From positions 1-41,885 of the forward strand of contig NZ_FNPJ01000019.1 of NCBI RefSeq assembly GCF_900107265.1: a DNA stretch of 41,885 nucleotides, given 5' to 3'. The stretch is from Nitrosomonas sp. Nm33. GTDB lineage: Bacteria; Pseudomonadota; Gammaproteobacteria; Burkholderiales; Nitrosomonadaceae. Below, in pieces: positions 26,587 through 36,223 of this stretch (its first letter is position 1; every line of letters begins with the position of its first letter). Under the pieces are notes generated by a model. It did no database searches. It was given only the letters and a program-made list of their open reading frames with translations, and was not told the origin of the DNA. The translations under genes were made by a program, and so were the position numbers.

Positions 26587-27078
26587 TTAGCGATTTCCCA
26601 ACTCAGCACGTAGTGCCATGATATTTCTTTCATGCAAGGTAATTTGATTACGAAGCTTCTTTATATTTTCATTTTCTGAAATATGGGTATCAAGCAACAA
26701 TTGGGTATTATTAGTCGCAGCTTGTCTCAATTTTTTTATAGCTTCATTTAAAGTCTGCTGGATCTCCACCAAGTATTTTGTTTCTGTAGCCAATTCATTC
26801 TCAAGAATTTGACGACGGTTAATATCTCGCCTCTTCTGCTGACCATCCGTTACTTTTGGAAAATCTCCTCTGGTCAAAGGCGCCATTGTCGTAACTTTTG
26901 CGACTACTTTGGTCTCTGAAGAGTTAAACTGGAGCTTCTGTCCGCCCTTAACTGGTGCATTGGTATAGGTTACATGACCATTTTCATCTACAAGCTTATA
27001 AATACCTGCCGCCGCATGAGTCGTAATAGTTAACAAAGCTGCCAAGACTGAAGCAATGGCAAAATTTTTTTGCCCCAT
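26587..27078 (-). CDS. DUF4124-domain secreted protein (second of two)
   Basis: A 163-residue protein with a signal peptide (cleavage near THAAA) and the DUF4124 segment GIYKLVDENGHVTYTNAPVK. The C-terminal half is a long heptad-like helix with two likely coiled-coil segments (about 85-160). It lies 95 bp after glnA on the same strand. DUF4124 genes often follow glnA in betaproteobacteria, ahead of ntrBC, but here a second DUF4124 gene follows and no ntrBC genes are present. Function unknown; a link to nitrogen control is only positional. Confidence 0.8.
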   Translation of the reverse strand: MGQKNFAIASVLAALLTITTHAAAGIYKLVDENGHVTYTNAPVKGGQKLQFNSSETKVVAKVTTMAPLTRGDFPKVTDGQQKRRDINRRQILENELATETKYLVEIQQTLNEAIKKLRQAATNNTQLLLDTHISENENIKKLRNQITLHERNIMALRAELGNR

Positions 27079-27173
27079 AGCAATCTCCCGACTGAAAAAT
27101 TAAAACTGATTAAATTTTCAATCAAATGAAGCTAAGGCAATAAAATAATAAACACCTCAAATTTGCTTTTTAT

Positions 27174-28583
27174 TTACAAACTGTAATACATTGAAAACTC
27201 AACGGGGTGAGTATTAATCCGATAGAGCATTGCTTCTTCCATCTTCAAGGCAATATAAGCATCGATCATGTCATTGGAGAATACACCACCTCGGGTAAGA
27301 AATTCACGATCCTTATCCAGATTCTGCAGTGCTTCCTCCAAGGAGTTACAAGTACTCGGAACTTTGGATGCTTCTTCGGGAGGAAGATCATAAAGATTTT
27401 TATCCATGGGGTCGCCAGGATGAATTTTGTTCTGAATACCATCAAGCCCGGCCATCAACAATGCAGTAAATGCTAGATAGGGATTGGCAATTGGGTCAGG
27501 GAAACGTATTTCAATACGTCGTTGCTTAGGATTGCTGGCATGTGGAATACGCACTGCAGCGGAACGGTTACTAGCAGAATAAGCAATATTGACAGGTGCT
27601 TCAAAACCAGCAACGAGTCTTTTGTACGAATTGGTGCCAGGATTGGTAATCGCATTCAATGCTTTTGCATGCTTGATAATACCACCAATATAATACAGCG
27701 CTGTTTCAGACATTCCAGCATAACCATTTCCAGAGAACAAGTTCTTTCCATCTTTCCAAATCGATTGATGAACATGCATACCAGAGCCATTATCCCCCAC
27801 GATAGGTTTTGGCATAAATGTAGCCGTCTTACCATAGGAATGCGCTACATTGTGCACGACGTATTTGAGTATCTGATTCCAGTCTGCACGCTTTACTAAG
27901 CTATTAAATCGGGTACCAATTTCACATTGGCCCGCATTGGCGACTTCATGATGATGAACCTCGACACTGATGCCCATCTCTTCCAGAACAAGGCACATCG
28001 CAGAACGAATATCATGGAGCGAATCAACTGGTGGCACAGGAAAGTATCCACCCTTGATGGTAGGTCGATGTCCAATATTGCCATTTTCGTATTTCTTTTT
28101 CGAACTCCAGGCAGCTTCCTCTGATTCGATTTTTAGAAAACATCCTGCCATACTGGTTTGCCAGCGTACAGAATCAAAAACAAAAAATTCAAGCTCGGGA
28201 CCGAAATAAGCAATATCCCCGACACCGGTAGATTTAAGGTAGACTTCACCACGCTTTGCCAGTGAACGGGGATCACGGATATAGCCTTGTCCGTCAGAAG
28301 GATCAACCACATCACAGGTAAGGAACAATGTCGCTTCATCCATAAACGGATCCATCGTAGCTGTGTCGGGATCAGGCATAAGTAACATATCCGAAGCATG
28401 AATTCCCTTCCAACCCGCAATAGAAGAACCATCAAAAGCGTGCCCATCTTCAAATTTGTCTGCAGTAAAGGCATGGGCAGGAACTGTTACATGATGTTCC
28501 TTGCCGTTAGTATCAGTAAAACGCAGATCAACAAATTTAACTTCATGGTCTTGAATTTTTTTTAAAACATCAGCTACCGCCAT
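27174..28583 (-). CDS. glnA: Glutamine synthetase, type I
   Basis: It makes glutamine from glutamate, ammonia and ATP and is the main ammonia-assimilation enzyme. The 469-residue length matches the dodecameric GSI-beta type. Motifs: [11 protein letters not shown] near 51, [10 protein letters not shown], the ATP-loop [26 protein letters not shown], and the adenylylation site with Tyr398 in [10 protein letters not shown], so GlnE control is expected. On the minus strand a TATAAT (complement of 28632-28637) lies about 50 nt before the ATG, but its -35 is poor; no good sigma-54 site was found by eye. The DUF4124 pair follows. Confidence 0.97.
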   Translation of the reverse strand: MAVADVLKKIQDHEVKFVDLRFTDTNGKEHHVTVPAHAFTADKFEDGHAFDGSSIAGWKGIHASDMLLMPDPDTATMDPFMDEATLFLTCDVVDPSDGQGYIRDPRSLAKRGEVYLKSTGVGDIAYFGPELEFFVFDSVRWQTSMAGCFLKIESEEAAWSSKKKYENGNIGHRPTIKGGYFPVPPVDSLHDIRSAMCLVLEEMGISVEVHHHEVANAGQCEIGTRFNSLVKRADWNQILKYVVHNVAHSYGKTATFMPKPIVGDNGSGMHVHQSIWKDGKNLFSGNGYAGMSETALYYIGGIIKHAKALNAITNPGTNSYKRLVAGFEAPVNIAYSASNRSAAVRIPHASNPKQRRIEIRFPDPIANPYLAFTALLMAGLDGIQNKIHPGDPMDKNLYDLPPEEASKVPSTCNSLEEALQNLDKDREFLTRGGVFSNDMIDAYIALKMEEAMLYRINTHPVEFSMYYSL

Positions 28584-29107
28584 TTTTATCTCCAGACAGG
28601 CATTATGGTTTTGTAAAAGCTATTTAAGAAAATTATATACAGTGTATGTAGCGTGAAATATGAAATAAACAATGTGCCTTCCTTTGATAGGCAACAAAGA
28701 ACAGATTTCTATAGTCATTAAGCATACTGCTTAAAATCATCCTCAGAGATATTATTCCTAGAGTATTTGTATCACGCAGGGTAATTAGCTATGGAAGATC
28801 CAGTACAGACTTTTAATCAGCAAGCAACAGGTATTCGTCCTGTAATTCAAATTATCCGCTAATTATATAATAATTCGGTAATTTTGCCTTCTTCGCCAGT
28901 TGCTATTCAAGTATGGCTGTCATATCTTTATTTATGCTCACCAGAGCATCCATTTATACGATACTATCAGCATGGAATTAAGGCCAGAACTTAACATTTA
29001 TTTGGTAGAAACCACGATTCTGAATATTCAGTTTAGTCAACAGTATGATCTTATTGTACCGGCACTTTTCAGATAATCACCAATGAATTGATTGATGTAG
29101 CAAAACG
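28584..29107. other. Intergenic region between glnA and the S4 gene
   Basis: 524 bp without a convincing gene. It must hold promoters for both divergent genes. Two short plus-strand frames are visible: 28791-28862 (23 codons, with AGGG about 9 nt before its ATG) and 28972-29076 (34 codons, MELRPELNIYLVETTI onward). A third stretch just before the S4 gene reads TGTFQIITNELIDVAKR in another frame. They may be scraps of one decayed gene or chance. Confidence 0.4.
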
Positions 29108-29503
29108 ATGATGCCGCAAAACGATATCGAAAAATTCCGTATTGATAAATGGCTTTATGCCGCGCGCTTTTTTAAGACACGCTCTCTAGCGGCAGAAGCA
29201 GTAGAACGCGGTAAAATACACATTAATGGTGCACGGGTGAAACCAGCCAAGACTGTGGCAATTGGTGACATGCTCACCATTCGGATTGCGCATTATCAAT
29301 ACGAAATCAAAGTGATAGCATTATCCAATAAGCGAGGTTCGGCATCAGAGGCGCAGCAACTCTATCAGGAGACTGATGCAAGCCGTAAAGCACGCGAAGT
29401 GCTTATGGAGCAAATTAAAATGCAGCCACAGCAATTTTATACCAAAGGTAGGCCCACCAAACGCGACCGGCGTGAAATAGATCATTTCAAAAATCGGCAA
29501 TAG
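29108..29503 (+). CDS. hslR: S4-domain RNA-binding protein, Hsp15 type
   Basis: A 131-residue protein with an N-terminal S4 domain (about 10-70), including RIDKWLYAARFFKTRSLA and GKIHINGARVKPAKTVAIGD, and a basic C-terminal tail ending in RPTKRDRREIDHF. In E. coli Hsp15 binds 50S subunits carrying a stalled nascent peptide and helps recycle them. Size and layout match. The tail pattern GRPTKRDRR is typical of this family. No ribosome site is evident before either ATG (29108 or 29111). It is followed 58 bp later by the broken recQ. Confidence 0.9.
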   Translation: MMPQNDIEKFRIDKWLYAARFFKTRSLAAEAVERGKIHINGARVKPAKTVAIGDMLTIRIAHYQYEIKVIALSNKRGSASEAQQLYQETDASRKAREVLMEQIKMQPQQFYTKGRPTKRDRREIDHFKNRQ

Positions 29504-29561
29504 CGCTTACGCATGAACCGTTGGCTATTCAATTTTGGTTGAGTTAGCGGGATTTTTCAAA

Positions 29562-31156
29562 ATGATGTCTCGTGTGCTTACAACCCTCAAGGAAGTTTTC
29601 GGCTATAGTAGCTTCCGTGGTCAACAAGCTGAAATCATCACTCATGTTACCAGTGGTCATGATTGTGTGGTATTGATGCCAACAGGCGGAGGAAAATCGT
29701 TGTGTTACCAGATTCCTGCACTTATGCGCAATGGGGTCGCAATCATTATTTCACCGTTAATCGGACTGATGCAGAATCAGGTAGTCACTTTGTGCAAAAG
29801 AGGAGCACGAGCAGCGTATTTGAATTCTTCGCTCTCCCAATTGGAAACCTCTAACATCGAGCATAATCTACTTGCAGGTACATACGATCTACTATACGTC
29901 GCACCTGAAAGATTGCTTACTCCCCGATTTCTGCATCTTATGCAGCGCATACAATTAGCATTATTTGCAATCGATGAAGTCCACTGCGTATCTCAATGGG
30001 GGCATGATTTCCGTCCAGAATATATGCAGCTTTCAATTTTGCATGAAAGATTTCCGAATGTTCCACCCATTGCGTTGACAGCAACAGCGGATCCCATAAC
30101 ATGTGCAGAAATCATTCAGCGACTTCATCCTGGTCATGCACGACTTTTTGTTTCGAGTTTCGATCGCCCCAATGTTCATTACCGCATCATCGAGAAGACA
30201 AATGGTCGTGCACAACTATTAAAGTTTATTTGTACTGAACATGCATGACATGCAGGTGTCGTTTACTGCTTATCACGCAAGAAAGTTGAGAAAACATCAG
30301 CATGGCTAGCTGAAAATGGCATTTCAGCAATCCCCTATCATGCCGGCATGTGCACCCAAGCACGTAAGGAGCATCAGGAGAAATTTTTATACGAAGAAGG
30401 TATCGTGGTAGTCGCCACAACAGCCTTTGGCTTAGGGATTGATAAGCCGGATGTCCGTTTTGTTGCGCACCTGGATCCACCAAAAAGCATGGAAAATTAT
30501 TATCAGGAAACCGGTCGAGCAGGTCGTGATGGGAAGACTGCTAATGCCTGGATGGCTTATGGCCCAGGGGATGTTGTGCAGTTGTGGCGCCTGATTGAAC
30601 GGTCTGAGGCTCAACCCAGGTTTAAACATATTGCCTTTGCTAAACTTGATGCACTACTCGCTCTGTGCGAGGCAACGACTTGTCGCAGAGTACGACTACT
30701 TGATTATTTTGGTGAGACTATGATTGCTGTCGCATGTGGCAACTGTGATATTTGTCATCACCCGCCGGGAGTCTGGGACGGAACAATCGCCGCACAAAAA
30801 GCACTATCCTGCGTTTATCGTACTGGCCAGCGCTTCGATCCAGAATATTTGATCGACGTGTTACGTAGCAATCATAGTGAAAGCGTAAGCAAGTGGGGCA
30901 TGACAAAATCAGCACTTTTGGTATCGGCAAAGAGTTTAATGAAGGAGCATGGCATGCAGTTTTTCGGCAATTAACAGTACTTGGATATCTCGCCTGGGAT
31001 AATGCAGATCATCGTTCACTGCATCTAACTCCTGCTTGTCGTGCCGTATTGAAAGGAGAACAAATTATTCATTTACGCCTTTCTTCCAAACGTAAACCGA
31101 GTACTTCAGCACGCCGCATGCACGACTCTATTTCGCCAAACTCCCAGAATTTGTGA
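29562..31156 (+). pseudogene. recQ: RecQ DNA helicase, interrupted and lacking HRDC domain
   Basis: The helicase core is well conserved: GYSSFRGQQAEII, motif I MPTGGGKSLCYQ, motif II AIDEVHCVSQWGHDFRPEY, motif III TATAD, then [12 protein letters not shown] and the zinc-site cysteines in [17 protein letters not shown] and CGNCDIC. A TGA at 30246-30248 interrupts the frame between EHA and [12 protein letters not shown]; reading resumes in the same frame. At about 30895-30899 a one-base loss in a G run shifts the frame inside [14 protein letters not shown]. The winged-helix part continues to a stop at 31154-31156, and no HRDC domain is visible afterwards. It is probably a pseudogene. The TGA is a substitution, so homopolymer error alone would not explain it. 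Confidence 0.85.
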
Positions 31157-31602
31157 AAAAAATCGTAGCAAGCAGCCTAAAAGTATGGTTGATAAAATAA
31201 TGAAAAAACAGATTCTTGAGAGAAGCAGTCACTGACGTAGATCATAGCAATAATCAACCAAAATTTTTTAAGAATCAATTGTTGTTGCCCAGATTGATGG
31301 ATTAATTTTTATATTGGATCGGAATACTATTTGTAGCAAAAAACAAGGAAATAAAATTATTTTTGAATATTTTTTAAAACAATTTTACAAAATAATTTTT
31401 ATGTTGCACAAAAGCAACACAATGTTGCTTAAAATCGAAAATTTGATTGTTTTTTGTTGCACCACTGATTTATGTTGGGCACAATTTATCTAACCTTTCC
31501 AGTTCGGAAGGTCTGGATAATGAGAAGTATTTAATAAAAATAAGTTTGATAGATTTTAGGCATGACGATCCCCGTCTTTTTAATTTTAAAGGAGAGTTTC
31601 AC
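31157..31602. other. Leader/promoter region of the porin gene
   Basis: 446 bp, very AT-rich, without a recognisable gene. The open frame of the porin extends upstream to 31447 but that part has no porin or signal-peptide character. It holds the GTTGC/GCAAC repeat cluster at 31402-31460. The final bases carry a strong AAAGGAGA ribosome site at the porin start. No consensus promoter could be fixed by eye. Confidence 0.5.
31402..31460. repeat. Overlapping short inverted repeats upstream of the porin
   Basis: TGTTGC occurs at 31402, 31423 and 31455, and AGCAACA at 31413-31419. AGCAACA and TGTTGCT (31423-31429) form a perfect 7-bp stem with a 3-nt loop, whereas GCAACA can alternatively pair with the upstream TGTTGC (6 bp, 6-nt loop). 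The two hairpins are mutually exclusive. They lie about 175-200 nt before the porin ATG, so they are either part of a long leader or operator sites. Confidence 0.5.
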
Positions 31603-32853
31603 ATGAAAAAGAAACTAATTGCGCTGGGAGTAGCTGGTGCACTTGCAGCCCCGCTAATCGCCACAGCACAAGGTACACATGTCACCATTTTTGGTCGACT
31701 ACAAGCTGAATACTCCACGGTTCATATTAATGGTAATGGTGCTCAAACAGGCATACTTGATGATGCAGCTCAATCACGCTGGGGTCTGCAGGTTGCAGAA
31801 GATCTTGGAATGGGACTCAGAGCTATGGGTCGCGTAGAGTTTTCTTTTAACCCTGGTTCCGGCAGATCTGATAGCGCTCGTGAACAATGGGTCGGTCTTG
31901 GCAGCGATCAATGGGGTGAACTCAAATTTGGTCGAGTTCAATCTCCCTTCAAGGATTTTGCAGGTGGTCATACCATTGATCCTTTTGCCTATACCAGTCT
32001 GCATGCCAACGGCAGCGGTGGCTTGATGACCGCATCACAAAATGGATTAGGATCAGGTGACAACAGCTTTGTTAACAGTGCAGCGCGCTATGATTCACCC
32101 GTAGTTGAAGGTTTCTCCATGTCAGCTTTGTTGATGCCGGGCGATGCCAGAAAATTGGATCCATCCAGAGCTAATGCAGGCTCAGCAGCGTTTACTCCCG
32201 GCGTTCTTGATCCACTCGCTAGTGGCAATCCCTTCCAAAACTCCGGCGGTGAAGATGGTGAATGGGACTTCCAGATTGCAGGTAAATATAGTCAACAGTT
32301 CGATGCACTCGGTGTCAACATTTTTGGTGGTTATTCACGCGATAATGTCAGCAATCGGATGAAAAGTTTAGGTGGCGTAATCGATGACGAAGAGATCTGG
32401 CGTGGTGGTGCACTGATATCTTTTGCCGACCTGCGTGTTCGAGGTCAGTATGAAGCAATCAACAATGCCAATCCTTTAGGCGGCGCAGCTACCTGTACTA
32501 CCGCTGCTGCTTTCGGGAATGCTGCCGGCTCACTAACCCTTGATGGCCGTGGTCAATGTAACTCAGCCATGAATGCCAATGGTGATGGCTGGCTCTGGAT
32601 TGCAGGCGCCGATTACACGATCGGTAATACCATGCTCATCGTGCAAGGTGGTATGGCTACAGCACAAAGCATTGGCGCACTAGCCAAGAAAGATATTGAA
32701 AACATTACTGCAGGTGTCATTCACAGTCTGAGCAGACGCTCCAGTCTGTTTGGTGGTTATCAGCGTGTTTGGGTGAAAGACAGAAATCTTGCTGCAGTTG
32801 GACTAGATGCAGACCGTAATGTTTACTCAGTAGGTCTACGCCACGACTTCTAA
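31603..32853 (+). CDS. Outer-membrane porin, Gram-negative trimeric type
   Basis: A 416-residue porin of the Neisseria/Burkholderia type. The signal peptide MKKKLIALGVAGALAAPLIA ends near ATA. The mature start THVTIFGRLQAEY, the segment RWGLQVAEDLGMGLRAMGRV, GLGSDQWGELKFGRVQSPFK and the C-terminal VYSVGLRHDF with terminal Phe are all typical of 16-strand porins. The ATG at 31603 is set by AAAGGAGA 7 nt upstream and by the signal peptide. The transcript probably ends at the strong terminator right after the gene. Substrate selectivity cannot be predicted. Confidence 0.93.
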   Translation: MKKKLIALGVAGALAAPLIATAQGTHVTIFGRLQAEYSTVHINGNGAQTGILDDAAQSRWGLQVAEDLGMGLRAMGRVEFSFNPGSGRSDSAREQWVGLGSDQWGELKFGRVQSPFKDFAGGHTIDPFAYTSLHANGSGGLMTASQNGLGSGDNSFVNSAARYDSPVVEGFSMSALLMPGDARKLDPSRANAGSAAFTPGVLDPLASGNPFQNSGGEDGEWDFQIAGKYSQQFDALGVNIFGGYSRDNVSNRMKSLGGVIDDEEIWRGGALISFADLRVRGQYEAINNANPLGGAATCTTAAAFGNAAGSLTLDGRGQCNSAMNANGDGWLWIAGADYTIGNTMLIVQGGMATAQSIGALAKKDIENITAGVIHSLSRRSSLFGGYQRVWVKDRNLAAVGLDADRNVYSVGLRHDF

Positions 32854-32872
32854 ACAAGGCTATAGCTAACAA

Positions 32873-32900
32873 AAAAAGGGCACCTAAGGGTGCCCTTTTT
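32873..32900 (+). terminator. Rho-independent terminator after the porin
   Basis: GGGCACC (32878-32884) pairs with GGTGCCC (32889-32895) over a TAAG loop; five A before and five T after extend the stem and supply the U tract. It is 20 bp past the porin stop. The A tract also lets it work on the minus strand, where it would catch readthrough from the convergent ATPase gene. Confidence 0.93.
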
Positions 32901-32975
32901 ATTAGAAGAAACAATTACAGCAGAAAAATATAGTATCGGTAACTCCGTTTAGGAGTTCATCACAGCATTTTGCAA

Positions 32976-34469
32976 TCAGCGACGATTCTTACCCAGGATG
33001 GAACCGAGTACCCCCCGCATAATCTGTCGACCGATCTCAGTGCCCACGGTTCGGGCGGCGCTTCTTGCCATTGCTTCTATAATTCCCTCGGGTTGGTGTC
33101 CTGATCGCTTGGTAGCCACTTTCTTGCCCAGTAAGTCATGCCAATCAAATCCACGATCGCTTTCTGGCTGCATTTCCTTGCCAGCTTTCTTCTCAACCTG
33201 CTCTTTCAGAATTTCATAGGCTGACTCGCGATCAATAGCTTCCTCATAGTATCCAAACAAGCCTGAGTTACGAATTATTTTCTGCCGCTCCTGATCCATT
33301 ACCGGACCAATACGACTCATGGGTGGAAAAATTTTGCCTATCTCAACTGGGCTCGGACGCCCTTTCTCGTCCAGAAAAGAAATTAAAGCCTCACCTACTG
33401 CCAGTTCAGTAATCGCCGCTTCGACATCGATGTGAGGGTTGGGACGGAATGTTTGTGCAGCCGATTTGACCGCTTTTTGATCTTTGGGGGTAAATGCACG
33501 CAATGCATGCTGAATACGATTCCCAAGTTGTCCAAGTACCACATCGGGAATATCCAGTGGATTCTGGCTGACAAAATAGATACCCACTGCTTTCGAACGA
33601 ATTAATCGCACCACCTGCTCGATTTTATTCAACAATACTTTAGGTGCATTGTTGAATAATAAATGAGCCTCATCGAAAAAAAACACCAGTTTGGGTTTAT
33701 CGAGATCTCCCACCTCGGGGAGATTCTCATATAACTCTGAAAGCAGCCAGAGCAATAAAGTAGCATAAAGACGCGGCGTGTTATGCAGAGTCTCAGCCGA
33801 CAAAATGCTGATGACCCCCCGCCCATTTGCATCAATTTGCAAGAGGTCTACAAACCTCAACATCGGCTCTCCAAAGAGATGCTCGCCCCCTTCATGCTCC
33901 AATTGCAATAATCCCCGCTGGATAGCACCTACAGATGCGGCTGAGATATTGCCATATTCAGTCGCCAGCTTTTGAGCATTCTGCGAAGCATACTGTAGCA
34001 TGGCACGCAAATCTTTCAGATCCAGTAATAACCAGCCCTGATCATCCGCAACTTTGAAGACCGCTGTTAATACCCCTGTTTGGGTATCATTGAGGTTAAG
34101 TATGCGCGCAAGCAGCATGGGCCCCAAATCTGAAATCGTAGCACGAAAGGAATGCCCTTTCCGACCAAAGACATCCCAATAAATAACTGGATTACCAGCA
34201 TATTCGATGGATGCTAAACCGAGCTCCTTGGCTCGCGCTTCTACTTTTACGTTACCGCCACCGGCCTGACTAAGTCCTGATAGATCTCCTTTGATATCTG
34301 CCATGAACACGGGTATGCCCGCGCGGGAAAATTGCTCTGCCAGAACCTGTAAAGTTACCGTCTTACCAGTACCCGTCGCCCCTGCAATGAGACCATGCCG
34401 ATTAGCCATTGGAAGCAAAAAATCAAGTGTCGACCTTCTCGACTGCGCTATGATTAACCTATTACTCAT
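32976..34469 (-). CDS. HerA/YjgR-type ATPase (DUF853)
   Basis: A 497-residue member of the DUF853 branch of HerA/FtsK-like ATPases. It has Walker A GATGTGKT (30-37), an aspartate-rich [14 protein letters not shown] (57-70) typical of the family, Walker [10 protein letters not shown] (261-269), and [20 protein letters not shown]. The C-terminal part ends in arginine- and glycine-rich helices. HerA relatives pump DNA together with NurA nucleases, but no NurA-like gene is nearby and YjgR's role in E. coli is unknown. It is convergent with the porin and divergent from the ABC permease across 218 bp with no other gene. Confidence 0.9.
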   Translation of the reverse strand: MSNRLIIAQSRRSTLDFLLPMANRHGLIAGATGTGKTVTLQVLAEQFSRAGIPVFMADIKGDLSGLSQAGGGNVKVEARAKELGLASIEYAGNPVIYWDVFGRKGHSFRATISDLGPMLLARILNLNDTQTGVLTAVFKVADDQGWLLLDLKDLRAMLQYASQNAQKLATEYGNISAASVGAIQRGLLQLEHEGGEHLFGEPMLRFVDLLQIDANGRGVISILSAETLHNTPRLYATLLLWLLSELYENLPEVGDLDKPKLVFFFDEAHLLFNNAPKVLLNKIEQVVRLIRSKAVGIYFVSQNPLDIPDVVLGQLGNRIQHALRAFTPKDQKAVKSAAQTFRPNPHIDVEAAITELAVGEALISFLDEKGRPSPVEIGKIFPPMSRIGPVMDQERQKIIRNSGLFGYYEEAIDRESAYEILKEQVEKKAGKEMQPESDRGFDWHDLLGKKVATKRSGHQPEGIIEAMARSAARTVGTEIGRQIMRGVLGSILGKNRR

Positions 34470-34687
34470 ATTTTAAAATTGAGCATGAATTAAAAATCAA
34501 ATTCTTCTTCTCTAAATAACTTGCAAGTGTATACAAAATTTAATCTTATCAGTTGAAATATCCCCTGCCTACTTACCTAACTTTCCTCTAGCAGAAATAG
34601 TTATACCTGCAATGTAAAACCTGCAAGTAAATTACACTACAATATTCATTCAACTACTTTTGATAATCATAAAAAATTCAAATTATC

Positions 34688-36223
34688 ATGCCTTTTGACC
34701 CGGTTATTCTTTGGACTGATGCGTTAGTTTACTTACTCGTAGCTGTTGTGATCGCTATTGGTTGGTACATGCAGCGTCACACGCACTTGCTTACGCCGTG
34801 GCGACGGGTAACACATAGCGCAAGTGGTATGGCGGCTCTTACCATTCTATTCTTTTTTATCCTGACTGGACTGCTCGATACCATCCATTTCCGCCCTGCT
34901 TTAGACAATACCAGCAATAATCTAGGTGAAAAGGTATATAGTGTAGAAGTATTGAGTCTTTTTGATGTCATCGCGACGCCGTTACGTACTCGTGTGGAAA
35001 AAACTTATTCAGCCCCCCTTTCAGCTTATCTTTATGCAAAAGAAACCGTGGAATTACCTGATGGAAGTCAAGCGCGGGAATTTACCAGACTGACGTTCGG
35101 CGGGATACACTTAGAGGATCCCGAGGTTCAGCGAACGGGTGACATTACTGAGCGATCAATCAGAGGTGCGGCAGGGGGATTATTGGTCTGGAGTGTAATC
35201 GTGATGAGTTTGGGCATGCTATTAGCCAGGAGGCATAAGATAAGCTTTCTGCAAATGCAATCTGAAATTTGGAAAGGCACTACCGAAACGCCCTGGCATG
35301 TCATAATGATTACGCTTGGATTGATACTCGTTTTGCTAGGCATAGTCGTTGCACTATCTACCCATTACCATGTGCTGGGTACCGACAAGGTAGGGCAAGA
35401 TGTGCTGTACCAATCGCTCAAGAGCATTCGCACTGGACTTGTGATTGGCACACTGACCACCCTCATCATGCTCCCTTTCGCTCTTTTATTAGGGATCGCT
35501 GCTGGTTACTTCCGCGGTTGGGTAGACGATGTTATCCAGTATACCTATACGACATTAAGCTCGATTCCCAGCGTTCTACTCATTGCTGCTGCAGTTTTGA
35601 TGATGCAGGTATACATCGAAACCCATCCAGAAATGTTTGATACTATTTCAGCGCGTGCTGATTTACGCTTGTTATTTCTTTGTATCATACTTGGTATCAC
35701 CAGTTGGACAGGTCTGTGCCGGCTACTGCGTGGGGAGACTTTGAAATTGCGTGAAATGGAATACATTCAGGCTGCACATGCATTTGCAGTTTCACATTGG
35801 CGGATTATTAGCCGGCATATCCTCCCCAATGTCATGCATATCGTCTTGATTACTATCGTCATGGATTTTAGTAGCCTAGTGTTGGCAGAAGCTGTACTTT
35901 CTTATGTAGGCGTTGGCGTTGATCCTTCCATGATCAGCTTTGGCACCATGATCAATGCAGCCAGGTTAGAAATGGCGCGGGAACCAATGGTATGGTGGAC
36001 ACTACTCGCAGCATTTGGATTCATGTTTATATTGGTGTTAAGCGCAAACCTTTTTGCCGATGCGGTCCAGAATGCATTTAATCCACGCATTAAAACATTA
36101 TCAGAAAGAGTCAGTAGGTCATCTCATCAAGCAGGTAACATGTTGCAATCCAATACTTCCTCATCCCGACCAGCTCCTGCCGCTATCTCTCCTGAAGCAA
36201 AGGACAATACTGTACACCCATGA
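34688..36223 (+). CDS. ABC transporter permease, DppC/OppC/YejE type, N-extended
   Basis: An inner-membrane permease of 511 residues. The C-terminal 300 residues are the standard peptide/nickel-type permease: HVLGTDKVGQDVLYQS, then a run of hydrophobic helices, and the EAA-like loop EYIQAAHAFAVSHWRIISRH that contacts the ATPase. The first 200 residues are an extra region with two or three membrane segments and an extracytoplasmic part between them (about 65-165). DppC-type permeases are usually near 300 residues. The stop overlaps the next gene as ATGA, so both are coupled. The partner permease (DppB/YejB type) and a binding protein are absent from the neighbourhood. Substrate, probably oligopeptide-like, is inferred. 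Confidence 0.87.
   Translation: MPFDPVILWTDALVYLLVAVVIAIGWYMQRHTHLLTPWRRVTHSASGMAALTILFFFILTGLLDTIHFRPALDNTSNNLGEKVYSVEVLSLFDVIATPLRTRVEKTYSAPLSAYLYAKETVELPDGSQAREFTRLTFGGIHLEDPEVQRTGDITERSIRGAAGGLLVWSVIVMSLGMLLARRHKISFLQMQSEIWKGTTETPWHVIMITLGLILVLLGIVVALSTHYHVLGTDKVGQDVLYQSLKSIRTGLVIGTLTTLIMLPFALLLGIAAGYFRGWVDDVIQYTYTTLSSIPSVLLIAAAVLMMQVYIETHPEMFDTISARADLRLLFLCIILGITSWTGLCRLLRGETLKLREMEYIQAAHAFAVSHWRIISRHILPNVMHIVLITIVMDFSSLVLAEAVLSYVGVGVDPSMISFGTMINAARLEMAREPMVWWTLLAAFGFMFILVLSANLFADAVQNAFNPRIKTLSERVSRSSHQAGNMLQSNTSSSRPAPAAISPEAKDNTVHP

Noticed and set aside
28584..28800. Sigma-54 promoter for glnA
   Set aside because: AAGGCACATTGTTTAT on the minus strand keeps GGCAC but lacks the TTGC half at proper spacing.
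30246..30248. Selenocysteine or readthrough at the recQ TGA
   Set aside because: RecQ has no conserved Cys/Sec at this linker position, and a second frameshift follows downstream.
31447..31602. N-terminal extension of the porin from an upstream in-frame ATG
   Set aside because: It would bury the signal peptide 52 residues inside; the strong ribosome site and signal peptide fix the start at 31603.
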